A DNA stretch of 64,000 nt from Adenophora triphylla var. japonica (GCA_022495995.1 JAFEMH010003620.1:186001-250000); one strand, 5' to 3'. Shown: positions 48,039-59,040, numbered from the stretch's first letter. The notes: a model not told the origin generated them from the sequence alone. A program made the numbers and translations.

Positions 48039-49223
48039 GGGAATGGCCTAACGGGATAAAAGGGGGAAAGCTCACGTGGCATGCGGTTTCCGTTTCTTTT
48101 ATTTTTTTTTTTTTTTTTTGTTGTTTTAATTTACTTAAAACATGTTTTCGTAATCCTAGGTAGGTTGGAAAAGATTGCTCTTCTTTTTCGCAACTATGCT
48201 AGATCCCGGGTCGCCGGAGACCATCTCGCGGCTATAAGCCCCTCGTTTTGCACCCGTATTTCGACATCCCAGGTGGACACCCCGTGCGAGGGTCCTATAG
48301 TGCAAGCGGTTTCCACCGGCCTAAAAGAAAAATCGAACCTAAGGACCGAGCTCAGTCATGTTCGTTTTGATGCGTTAGCCATGTGAATAGTGAACCGAGC
48401 CGGCCACCGAGTCAAGATCGTGTCAAGAGTTCGGCATGACCTCTCTTTACCTTGCTTGCGCAAGGGATCTGTGACGTTAGGCGTTGGGCCGGGTCATATC
48501 GTCATGGCCGACGTATCAAAGGCGTGATGACATGGTGTCATGCGAGCATGGATGTATATCCGGACGGAACATCCTCTGCGGGTGTAGCTTCGAAATCAAG
48601 ATCAGTCAAGATTTTAGCATGACCTTTCATCGCTTTGCTTGCGCAAGGGATCTTGAGTTCCGAGCCTTGACTCGAAAAATGGCCGGCATGGTATATGTAT
48701 CCAGCCGTATGACACGGACCGGGTAAAACCAACCGAGTCCGGACAGAGTGTGACTCAAGACTCAAACGTGTGGTTGACGCTTGGCTAGGATGGGATGTTT
48801 GGAATGATCCCGTGCGCGCCCAAGAGGCCTAGGAAGACCAAACGGATCGCAACCGAGACCACTCCGGTTAAGGGTTGTAGTGTGCAGTGTATCCGAGGCA
48901 AGTGCGCGTAGTGTGCGGTGTAACCGAGGCAAAGAAGCAGTGAGTAGGGTGCGGTGTAACCGAGGCAAGAAGGCCGGCTGCGCGTAGTGTGCGGTCTCTA
49001 AAATTCTTTTTCCGAGTAAAACAGAGTTTTTGAAGAATTTTAAATGTATGCAGATGTATATTGATGCATTTTTTTATTTTTGTATTTTTATTTTTTTGTT
49101 TAAAATAAAAAGTAAAGCACGTGCACACACACACAACAGTTAAAGGAAGGGGTAAAATGAAAGTTTGACCCTCATCATCGTTTTAAAAATCTTTTGTTTT
49201 GTTTAAAAGTTTTTAAAACAAAA
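48039..49223 (-). other. Leader of the nested element with short tandem repeats
   Basis: The region between the primer site and gag. At 48857-48995 three to four copies of GTAGTGTGCGGTGTAACCGA with GGCAAGAAG lie in tandem. The pair at 48400-48480 and 48580-48660 shares CATGACCT and GCTTGCGCAAGGGATCT. Confidence 0.6.
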
Positions 49224-49242
49224 TATCCCCAATGAGTCGCCA
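49224..49242 (-). other. Primer-binding site of the nested element (tRNA-Arg-like)
   Basis: The minus strand reads TGGCGACTCATTGGGGATA two bases inside the 5' LTR. It matches the complement of a plant tRNA-Arg 3' end, as I recall it, with about three differences. Confidence 0.6.
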
Positions 49243-49244
49243 AC

Positions 49245-50637
49245 CGAAATTACCCGGATCCGAGCAGGCCTCGCGGCCCGCATCTCGCGCGCCTTTCGCG
49301 TTGGAGGTGTCTCGCCGTTTTGTTTTCGCATTTCGTAGAGTCGCCACGCCGTTTTTATTAAGCCCAAAACATTGAAAAAGGGCATCAGTTTAAAGATAAT
49401 TTTAAACCGTTTTTGTGTGATGAAATTTTGAGTTCGGAGGTCGATGACTCCCCGGAAGAGAATATTAGAATATTAGAGCTCACCCGAGTAGCCTCGTAAA
49501 ACGAGTCTTTCTGATACCCCTAATATCCTTTAAAATGTTTGTGTGTGTGTGTGTGTGCTTTTAAAAATGCATGCTGTATCGGATGTCTACATTGTATACT
49601 ATGTATTGAAATGTATTGAAATAGTAATGGAAGGAAGCCTTACCAATGTTGGTTCGTGTCTGTCTTCCGCTGGGGAATGGTGTTTGAGGTCGGAGTAGCG
49701 TTCCGGATTGGGATTGCTTCGGGAGATGCCGGTTGTCGCGCGACAGTAGTTTCGGCGTGAGTTGAGGTTGCGTGCCGCGTTCGGCAGAGGTTCGGCGTGC
49801 GTGGGGATCGTCGGGATCACTCGGGCAGGTTCGGCGTGCGTTGTGGTGGCAGAGTCACTCGGGGCGAGTTTCGGCGTGGTTTGGGATCGTCGGTTTGACT
49901 CGGAAAGAGCCGGACACCGTGGAAAGACCGAGCAAGGCCTCGGAGTACCACGAGGGGCCTCGAGTACCTCGAGAGTGCCTCGGGGCAGCGCGGAGCGTCT
50001 CGGGAGCGCTCGGGGAGGCTTCGGAGCACCACAGGGAGCTCGGAAAGCCTCGGAAGGATCCGAAAGGGGCCGGAGTGCCTCGAGAGGACTTAGAGGGGAG
50101 CCAGAAGGCTAAGGGAGGAAGAGAGAAGAGGGAGGTGTGTGAAAATGAGGAGGGGAAGCCCTCTATTTATAGTAAAAATTTCGGAGCAAAGAGGTCCGTA
50201 CGGACCTTCTTGGTTATCCAGAATTTTGGATTTCCTCGATTTGAGGGAATCTGCAATGATGGAGAATATTCTGGAATGATGGTGTTCCCTGAGCAATAAG
50301 GTCCGTACGGACCATCTTGCATGCAAAGAGGTCCGTACGGACCAACTCTGCAGGGAAGTAATCATTTTCCCCGGGATTTGAGGGAATATTGTGGACTTTA
50401 AGGGGATTTAGTAATCATTGAAACAAAGAGGTCCGTACGGACCTTAATTGCTTTTCTGATTTCCTGAAATTCCCGAAAGGTCCTTTTCTCCCTTTTTATC
50501 CCAGAAAGGCTCCTCCCTTGGTTTGGTTGGGGGTTTAGAGAGGGTTTTGAGTGAGAGGGGTCGTCGAGACTGTGTTGATGAGTCTGCGGTGTTTCCCGTG
50601 TGTGTGAAAGGGTGTGATCCAGATTGGGGTACTTACA
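49245..50637 (-). repeat. 5' LTR of the nested element
   Basis: CGAAATTACCCGG (first base changed from T) to GGGGTACTTACA. The TATA box on the minus strand is at 50164-50172, with palindromes at 50193, 50300, 50330 and 50430. It differs from the 3' LTR mainly by one-base indels at CAG/CTG. Confidence 0.93.
50193..50443. promoter_or_regulatory. Four GGTCCGTACGGACC palindromes in U3 of the 5' LTR
   Basis: Exact copies at 50193-50206, 50300-50313, 50330-50343 and 50430-50443. All four are unchanged in both LTRs although the sequence around them has several indels. Confidence 0.8.
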
Positions 50638-50642
50638 ACGGG

Positions 50643-52100
50643 CTGGGACTCTTGCTCCTTTCCCTTAGCTTTCTCCTTTCGAACTCGCACCTCGCTATCT
50701 TCCTTGGTGAATGTCAGCTCGACCAAGAAATCTGCCAAGGCTTGAGCCTTCAACGCCTTTCGAGGTCGATACTCGATGTCGAATTCTGTGAGAGCAATTT
50801 ACCAATTGAGTAAACGACCTGAACTCTCTGGCTTATGTAGAACTTTTCTCAAGGGCGCATTTGTGAGCACAACAATGGGGTGAGCTAAAAAGTAAGCTCG
50901 CAGCTTCCTCGAGGCTACGACTAAGGCATATGCAACCTTCTCTGCATTGTAATATCTGCCTTCAACATCTGATAGAGCCTTGCTAACATAATACACGGGC
51001 TTTTGAAGCCCTTCCTCTTCTCGAACCAACACATCTGCCACTAATTGATCACCTACAGATAGATATATGAACAATGTCTCACCAATAGTCGGGCTGCTCA
51101 GTAGAGGTGGAGTAGCGAGATACTCCTTGAGCTGTTGGAAAGACGAATGACATTCGGTCGTCCATTCAAAAATTTTCGTCCCCCTCAAAGATTTGAAGAA
51201 GGGGAGAGACCTTTCTGCCGACTTGGCTATAAAGCGATCTAGGGCTGCCACCCTACCATTAAGTCGATGCATCTCCTTAATACTAGTGGGCTCTTGCATA
51301 TCGACTAGAGCCTTGATTTTCTCTGGATTGGCTCCAATTCCCCATGGTGACACCATAAAACCAAGGAATTTGCCAGCTGCTACCCCAAATACACATTTGC
51401 TCGGATTAAGCTACATGTCGTTTGCTCGTAGATTGGCGAACGTTTCCTTCAGGTCGACTACGTGACGTCCGGTTTTTATTTTGATGACCATGTCGTCGAC
51501 GTAAGCCTCCATGTTTCGGCCAATCTGTGAAGCAAAGACCTTGTTCACCATCCTTTGGTAGGTCGCTCCTGCATTCTTCAACCTGAATGGCATCATATTG
51601 TAGCAGTAAATGCCTCCAGCAACTTGAAACGCCGTCTTCACAATATCATCTTCATGCATCTTGATCTGATGATAGCCTGAATAGGCATCGAGAAAGCTGA
51701 GTGTGGAATGTCCAGCAATGGAATCAACGAGCTTATCAATCTGAGGTAGAGGATAGCTGTCTTTTGGGCAAGCAAGGTTAAGATTGGTGAAGTCGACACA
51801 CATTCTCCATTTTCCATTGGATTTCTTCACCATGACCACATTGGCTAGCCAGGTGGTGTGAGTGGCTTCCTTTATGATACCTGCACTTAAGAGTTTTTGT
51901 ACCTCAAGTTTTATGGCTTCCTCTTTGTCACGAGCAAAGCTTCTCAGTTTCTGTGCTTTGTGTTTCATGGTCGAGTTGACCTCCAGCCTGTGAACAACGA
52001 CCTCTTCCTTGATCCCTTTCATGTCTTCTACTCGCCAGGAAAAAACGTCGTTGCTTTCTTTGAGTAGCTCGACAATCTCCAATATTTCCTCAGGTGACAA
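50643..52100 (-). pseudogene. Reverse transcriptase and RNaseH start of the outer Gypsy element
   Basis: RT motifs in order: RMCVDFTNLNLACPKDSYPL, FLDAYSGYHQIKM, MMPFRLKNAGATYQRMVN and AYVDDMVIK (catalytic Asp pair). Connection/RNaseH-like parts follow: FEWTTECHSSFQQLKEYLA, VYYVSKAL and KAQALADFLVELT. The frame is unbroken from gag to here except for stops at 51411 (TAG) and 50799 (TAA). It stops at the nested insertion and continues at 33143. Confidence 0.93.
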
Positions 52101-53018
52101 CTGCTTTCCAATCTAAATTTTTTGCTCAGGATAGGAAGGATTTGTGATCGCTGCTTCCAGCTCGTCCACAGCTTCTAGCTCCGGACCATCTCTAAATTGC
52201 AGGGTCTCGATAATGATCTTTCGAACCCTATGTCTTTCCTTGGCCCCCAAGTGTGGAGCTTCCTCGACAATCATGTCATCTAGCTCATCTGCGATCATGG
52301 TGGCCCCCGAGTTATTGTCGATCTAGAGGCATAGCTCGCCTATGCAGACTTGGTCAACCATAACTGTATCTGAATCGACCATGGTGACTTCAGAGTGACG
52401 TGTCGACTCAGTCATGACCTCGTCATGTGAGCGATAGGTCGACTCTTCCACGCTGGTGATTGTAGATAGTCTAGAAGTTGTGGTGACTGATTTTGACATC
52501 TTCAAATACCCCTCAGCAGTTTCAATCTCCAGTTCCCTCTTCTTCCTAGTTCGTAGGACATGGTCAAGATATTCTCGAGCTGTGCTTCGTACACAACCGA
52601 CTCCAGCTAGTGTCGGGAACTTAACTCGCTGATGGGGGATCGAGGCCACCATTCCAAGTGCGACCTGACCAGGGATACCAAGAATCGCAGCATAATCACT
52701 ATTCACATCAATGACAATAAATTTTACCTTGGAGACGACCCTGTAAGGATGTTGGCCTATGTCGACATCCAACTCAATCTGTCCTTTGGCATCGACCCGG
52801 TGGTTGGTGAAGCCCTCCAATCTGCCATCATATCGCTCGAGCTGCTCATTTGAGAGTCCCATCTCCTGAAATGTCTTGTAAAATAAAATATCCTTGCAGG
52901 CCCCCGTGTCTATCAAGAGTCTGCTCGTCGTACACCCATCTATTAATCCTGGGATAACGAGAACCTGCTCTCTAGCTGCTACATTGGTTGCCAGCTTGTC
53001 TGGATAGAAACTAATCAT
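52101..53018 (-). pseudogene. Protease region of the outer Gypsy element
   Basis: SRLLIDTGACKDILFYKTFQ holds the aspartic protease Asp-Thr-Gly. DYAAILGIPGQVALGMV is the second conserved part. TAG stops at 52323 and 52113 interrupt the link to RT. It is in the same frame as gag and RT. Confidence 0.9.
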
Positions 53019-53066
53019 CTCATCTCTAATATAGCTTCTAGGGGGTACATGAGGTGCCTTGCTGAG

Positions 53067-55022
53067 CTAGAATATCTTGTGTTTGATGGCAGTGTTACTG
53101 GCTTGCTTCGTAATAACGCCCAAATTCAACCTAGGCTGCCTGGGCTCTTGATGTCCACCAACAGCTCGCTCACCACCACCTACTTGAGGTCTTTTCACAT
53201 ACGCGTCGAGTCTTCCCTGGTCGACCCACCTCTGAATGATACGTTTCAGGCTCATACAATCCTTTGTGGTGTGGCCCGTATCTTTGTGGTACTCGCAGTA
53301 TTTGATGTTATCCCATTTGAACTTATTTCCTAGGTTCATTGGGGCAGGTGGGCCTAGCTCGACCGTATTCATTATCTCAGTTCGACTCACCGTTAGGGGA
53401 GTGAAAGCTTCGGGCACTTTCTCAGTTGCCCTAGTTCTATTCTTGCCATTTTTGTTGTTTCCTCCATTCTTGGCTGCGTCCTTCTTATCAGTATCAGCGA
53501 CCTCAGCCTTGGGGCCTTTCCCATTTTTCTTCTCTTTTCTTTCTTCGGCCAATGCTACATTGTAGGCCTTCTCGAACAGCTCTTGTCGAGTAGTCACAGT
53601 TCGAACTGTCAGCTCGTAATCCAAATCTGCAGAAGCAATTCCATTCCTAAAACAATTGATTACCTCCCTATCCGTGAGGTCCTCCTCAATCTTGTCGACC
53701 ATCTCCTTGAACTTGGTGTAGTAGCTCATTGAGCTTTCACTTTTTCCCTGCACCAAGTTGTTCAAGTCGGTGACTGTCATCTTACGAGCTCCGGCTGTCG
53801 AGAATCTATCTAGAAACTTTTTCCTCATATAAGACCAAGTCGAGATGCAACTTGATGTCAAGCCATTGAACCAAGTAAGGGCTGCTCCAGTTAGAGTGCT
53901 AGTGAGTGCTTTACACATCATGTCGTCCTCGTTGGAGACAAAGCACATCGTAGCCTCTAGATGCTATATATGGCTTCTGGCATTGGTTGCACTCGAATAT
54001 TTCTCGAGGACGGGTAATCTGAAACCTGGAGGAGGTCGACGGTCGAGCAACTCCTTGGACAAGGGATGAAGAGCAAAATCATTTCGTTCGCCCTTTCCAG
54101 CATCTTCCTTCTTATTGGCCTCCCACTGTTCAAACTTTTTCTTCCATAGGAGCCACTCTCTAGCATCCGGCCTGTCGTCCCTAGCATGGGAGACATCGTT
54201 TGACCTTTGCCTTTCTTCACGGTGAGGTTCCCTCCCAGAGTTGGCTCTGTGCCTGTCACTCCTAGGAGGAGTTATCTCTCTGCTTTGCCTATCCCTGTGA
54301 GAGGGTGACCTTACTGACTGAACTGGTGATCTACGCCTTTCCTCTCTAATTGGCGACCTGCGCCTATCATCTCTGAGCGGCGACCTGCGCCTATCTTCTC
54401 TGTGGGACTGCGACCTTTCAGTCCTGGCAGGCCTGTTCCTCTCGGCCTCCCTTTGCCGTCTCAGCTCCGACTCAGCCTCCTGCTCCCGGTTGGTGTTGAG
54501 GTGACTTCTCAAGTCGTCAGGTGGGACTGGTATGTGAGTTCGAATAAGAGGAACGATCTATCGATCACCATTCTGCTGGGCACTTCCGCCTTGCCTAACA
54601 CTCCTTTCACGCTGCCTGTTAGAAACCTGGGAGGGAGCTGCCCTTTCCGATCTCCTGTCGGTCTGCTCCGACTCCTCCTCCATAGCTATCAACTCTGCTA
54701 GAATTTGAGCTCGTTCTAACAGCATCTCCTTTTTGCTAAGGGGATTGGTTGAGGGACCTACCCTGTCCCCTGCAGCCATTCGCCCCGTTTGACGCTTTGG
54801 AGGAGGCGGCGCTCCCTGCCCGTCCATAGGCCGTTTCTCTCTTCTCCTACCATCCGGCAAACCCCTGCCATCAGCAACGCTGTTAGAACGCGTCGCCCTA
54901 GTGTGATGACGAGGTGGAGGGGGAGGAGGCAGATTAGCATTTCCAGCATTGGCATTAGCATTAGTGTTTCCCTCGTTATGCTCGTCCGAGGCCTCAGAAA
55001 CGTGTCCATTCGAAGTTACCAT
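53067..55022 (-). pseudogene. Gag of the outer Gypsy element
   Basis: The ATG at 55022 lies about 60 bases inside the 5' LTR. A Pro-rich N-terminus (LPPPPPPRHH) is followed by an Arg/Ser-rich repeat region (DRRRSPLRDDRRRSP), the capsid-like part (ALTWFNGLTSSCISTWSYMR, KKFLDRFSTAGARKMTVTDL) and a zinc-knuckle-like CEYHKDTGHTTKDC. Stops at 54558, 53964 and 53067 are all TAG. There are no frame changes. Confidence 0.9.
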
Positions 55023-55062
55023 GGTTATAGGTTGAAAAAGCTTTCGAGGTCAAGTATGCACG

Positions 55063-55081
55063 CTTCCCGACAATGGAACCA
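55063..55081 (-). other. Primer-binding site of the outer Gypsy element (tRNA-Glu-like)
   Basis: The minus strand reads TGGTTCCATTGTCGGGAAG three bases inside the 5' LTR. It matches the complement of a plant tRNA-Glu 3' end, as I recall it, with two or three differences, two of them transitions. Confidence 0.6.
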
Positions 55082-55084
55082 AAC

Positions 55085-55745
55085 TGATGCCGCAGGAAAT
55101 GTGCTTATCAATCTTTGTCCACATGGCAGGACCAATCACTTGACTCCTTGACCTAAAATCAGAACCCATGACTAGCCGAAATGGTCTCCGGCTTAGACCC
55201 TCGAGCGTGAGAGTAAGTATGGTATTTCGAATAGAAAATATTGTAAATGAACAGGGATACTCAAATGACAAAATTGCAGTTACCTCAAAACCGTTGTAGT
55301 TGTTATGTATTTATAGCTGCTTTGATGAGGGTGGTACTTTTGGTAGGACTGCATGGATCCCGTAATTTTGTGGGGCAGTTACGTGTCTGGAAATCGTGTC
55401 CTTGAGTGGCTCCTGATTTGTAGGGAACCAGTTATGGAAAGGGTAGCACGTTCGTCTGGACCCAATAGGTCGACACTTGCTTGGCAGATCGAGGTCGCCT
55501 GTTGGGATTAGGTCGACCTGACTGATTGGTAGGGCTGGACCGTACCCGAAATAGAATCTGGATCGTAGAGTCGGATCAAGCTAGGTCGGGACCTCGTAGG
55601 TCGGACAATGAGCTTAGAGTGATCCTATTGATGGGCCTTGGGCCTAGTTATAGTTGGGCCTAGCCCACTGAGAATGTGGTGCCCATAGTAGATAAACGAT
55701 TGGGCTTTACTCGCTAGGCCTAGCTCGTCACTTTTAGTCTGTTCA
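55085..55745 (-). repeat. 5' LTR of the outer Gypsy element
   Basis: TGATGCCGCAGG to TCTGTTCA on the plus strand. The minus-strand TATA box is at 55308-55316. It is followed by the target duplication CATGT. Confidence 0.95.
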
Positions 55746-55828
55746 CATGTATTATTAAGTGTCAGTGTTAGTGTTAGTATAAAAAAGTGTCTGTGTGAAG
55801 AGTGTCACTGAATGTATTATTAATTGAC
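55746..55828. repeat. Minisatellite, right part
   Basis: Continues the array broken at 26177 (CATGTATTATTAAGTGTCAG). An undamaged example of the joined sequence is near 25970. Confidence 0.8.
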
Positions 55829-57176
55829 GATTCTTTTCTCAAATAATTTCATTTTAAACATCTAAATTCCAAAATAACCCACATTTGAAACTATTCGCCA
55901 GAATGACCAACTTTTTGGAACTCGCTACACGGTGTAGCGAGTTTATAATTTTGTCTGGTTAAACTCGCTACACGGTGTAACGAATTTAAATTTGCTCAAT
56001 TTTATTTTAATATTTATGCTATTAAAAAAAATAAAGGTCCAAAGTTTGTATTTCTCATTCTCACTTTAAATTACAAAATAATAATACAAAAATTATGTAT
56101 TGATAAAGAAAATTAAATAGAAATATTATTTTTTCCATCTCAAATAAATACTTTAAAAAATGTACTTCTATAAAAAAAATATTCTTCATTTCAAAAATAA
56201 ATATTACTTTCGACTCAAAATGAATAACCAAAAAATAATACTACAATTTTTATCCAAAAAAATGAGCATTACTTCCTTCATCCCAATGAATAATTTAAAA
56301 ATTAATACTACTTCATTCGCCTCTAAAATTAATGTTTGTAATGTTAGTGCCTTCGTCTCAAAATATGACATTAAGATGACATTAATTTTTTAGACTATGA
56401 AAGTAGTATTCTTTTTTAAAATATTCATTTTTTGATACGAAGACGCTAACATTATAAACATGAATTTTTACAAATCAATACTACATCGTCTAAAAAAATA
56501 AATTACTATATTCGTCCCAATGAATATTTTATAAAATATTACTTCATTTGTTTAAAAAATAATGTCATATTTTGAAACGAAGGTACTAACATTACATATA
56601 TTAATTTTTGAGGCAAATGAAGCAGTATTATTTTTTTAAATATTCATCGGGATGAAGGAAGTAATGTTCTTTTTTTTGGACAAAAAATGTAGTATTATTT
56701 TTTGGTTATTCATTTTGAGTCGAAAGTAATATTTATTTTTGAAATGAAGAATATAATTTTTTTATAGAAGTACATTTTTTAAAGTATTTATTTGAGATGG
56801 AAAAAATAATATTTCTATTTAGTTTTATTTATTAATGCATAATTTTTGCATTATTATTTTGTAATTTAAAGTGAGACGAAAAAATACAAACTTTGGACCT
56901 TTGGTAGTGGCCTGCTTTGCTGATTATTGGTAATTTGAACTCGCTACTTCAAGTAACGAGTTCAAATTTTAGTTTTTTTTAATAGCATAAATATTAAAAT
57001 AAAATTGAGCAAATTTATATTCGCTACACCGTGTAGCGAGTTTAACCGGACAAAATTATAAAGTTGCTACACCGTGTAGCGAGTTCCAAAAAGTTGGTTA
57101 TTTTGACAAATAGTTTCAAATGTGGGTTATTTTGGGATTTAAATTTTTAAAATGAAATTATTTAAGAAAAAAAATC
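55829..57176. mobile_element. Foldback MULE (non-autonomous, 1.35 kb)
   Basis: The ends GATTCTTTTCTCAAATAA and the complement of TTATTTAAGAAAAAAAATC pair, and the pairing continues through nearly the whole element (55829 to about 56374 against about 56562 to 57176), with palindromes at 55919, 55962, 57015 and 57066. A 10-base target duplication, ATTAATTGAC/ACTAATTGAC with one mismatch, lies at 55819-55828 and 57177-57186. Both length and end sequence fit MULEs. No ORF. Confidence 0.88.
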
Positions 57177-57186
57177 ACTAATTGAC

Positions 57187-57236
57187 AACGTAAAAATAAT
57201 TTTTTGTTTAGAAAAAAAAAACGGTTTTTTTATAAG
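57187..57236. mobile_element. Right end of the minisatellite element
   Basis: ATTTTTTGTTTAG, an A-run, CGGTTTTTTT and ATAAGACCAACTCC resemble the right end at 23640-23706. I infer that this is the far end of the element that began near 25840 and was later split by the Gypsy and foldback insertions. Confidence 0.4.
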
Positions 57237-57839
57237 ACCAACTCCTATTAATAATACTCCCTTTCAAAATAAATTTTTAATTTTCTTTTTAATTTACTTT
57301 TAATGAACTCGATTATTTTTTTGATGAGTTGGTCTGTTGAAAAACGCGTTTCTCCATATCTGTATGGAGAAACGGGTTTTTTGATATATTCAAAAACCGG
57401 CAACCATTTCAATTAAACCGGTTCTATTATCCAAAAACCTACAAAAATCTAGATAAATTCAATATTTGCGTATATACACACAAAGACGCACTACAACGAT
57501 CACAGCAAAATGGAGACGAGCAGGACAGTTCAATCAAAATGAATATCAAGAAACAATACAGAAATCGATATTGATTAAATCAGGTAATATGAACCAAATC
57601 AACAACTACTGTTTTTAATTTTAATCAACGTTTATTGTAATAAGGTCGATTGTTATTGTACATTTTCAGAGATTGATCTACGTAATTTTGGATCTATCCA
57701 TCAATAGCATAAATGGAAGCTCAATTACATGACATATTCAAATATCACAAATCGATATTCTCCAGCTACACAAATCGATATTCTCCACCTACAGTTTAAT
57801 CTCTATATCCATACCCGTGATATTTATATAAATTATATC

Positions 57840-59040
57840 CAGATATTTATATAAATGATATCCAAGTACCAAAAATGTATATCCGTAAATGTGTAAGGTA
57901 CATATCCGTAAATTTATATTAATGATATCCGTAAGTACCAAAAATGTATATCCGTAAATGTGTTAGGTACATATCCATAAATTGCTTATTGGCTTTGCCA
58001 TTGACCTTGTCCTTGACCTTGATTTTGTACTTATCCTTGGCCTTGACCATGGCCAAGTCCAAAGGCCAAGGCCAATTATATATCCGTAAGTATGTGAATT
58101 TATATCCGTAAATGTGGTTGGTGCATATCCGTAAATAAGTGTGTACAATGGTAAGTACATTGATATCCAGAGTCCAAGGCCAAGGCCATGGTCAAACCCT
58201 AGGCCATGGCCAAGCCTCGACTTGGCCTTCGCCTTGGCCATTGCCATGGACAAGTTGGCCTTGGCCTTGAACTTGTCATGGATTTGGCCTTGGCCTTGGC
58301 CAAGGCCAATTATATCCGTAAGTATGTGATTGTATATCCAGAAATGTGGTAGGTGCATATCCGTAAATTGATGATAGTTTCTTGATATACATTTGATAAT
58401 TTCTTGATATACATTTGATAGTTTCGGATATAGAATTGATAATTTCGGATATTCATTTGATATCCGTAAATGTGTACAAATAGTAAGTGCATTGATATCC
58501 GTAAACTATAAAATGAGTATCCGTAAACCTTCAAATGTATATCCGTAAACTATCAAATGAATATCCGTAAAAAATTAATTGTATATCCGTAAAGTACCAA
58601 TTTGAATATCCGTAAACACACAATTAACCATGTCCGTAAAACATTAAAATGTATATCCGTAAAGTACCAATTTGACTATCCGTAAACTTTAAACCGGCAA
58701 TGTACTAGGTCAAAGGATATGGTCATGTCCTTGGCCAAGGCCAATGCTATATCCGTAAACTACAAAAATGTATATCCGTAAACTATCTATTCAATATCCG
58801 AAACAATAAAATGTATATCCAAGAGGTACCAATTTGAATATCCAGATACACACAATTGACCATGTCCGTAAACAATAAAATGTATATCCGTAAAGTACCA
58901 AGTTGAATAACCAGTAAACTTTTAAACCGGCAATGTACTATGCCAAGGGATATGGCCATGTCCTCGGGCAAGGCCAATGATATATCCGTAAACTACAAAA
59001 ATGAATATCCGTAAACTTTCAAAATGAATATCCGTAAACT
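57840..59040. repeat. TATCCGTAAAC and GGCCAAGG repeat array, left
   Basis: More than 30 diverged TATCCGTAAAC/TATCCAGA units, plus a block (57990-58310) built from GGCCAAGG, CCATGGCC and CTTGGCC, which can pair with one another. Confidence 0.85.

Larger units (their letters stand above)
33149..50637 (-). mobile_element. Nested LTR element, Tat-like Gypsy lacking RT
   Basis: LTRs at 33149-34555 and 49245-50637. The target duplication ACGGG is at 33144-33148 and 50638-50642, and it splits the outer element's RNaseH between PVV and TCLPDD. The sequence is clearly more GC-rich than its surroundings. Minus-strand order: leader, gag, DNG-type protease, a gap where RT should be, integrase. The plus strand has two antisense gene remnants (37179 and 40680), and tandem arrays (34600-36860) lie before the 3' LTR. 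Confidence 0.93.
26178..55745 (-). mobile_element. Complete Ty3/Gypsy element, Tat-like, split by a nested element
   Basis: LTRs at 26178-26841 and 55085-55745 are about 95% alike by eye and both run TG..CA. The target duplication CATGT is present at 26173-26177 and 55746-55750. Gene order on the minus strand is gag (55022), protease, RT, RNaseH, integrase (to 31413). A spliced antisense ORF lies on the plus strand next to the 3' LTR. Without the nested element (33149-50637 plus a 5-base duplication) it is about 12.07 kb. Antisense ORFs in this place are a known Tat-lineage trait. All genes carry stops or frame changes, so the copy is dead. Confidence 0.95.

Noticed and set aside
58141..58329. 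Pro/Trp- and Lys/Ala-rich ORFs across the GGCCAAGG blocks (also 62104-62636)
   Set aside because: They arise from self-complementary simple repeats open in several frames on both strands.
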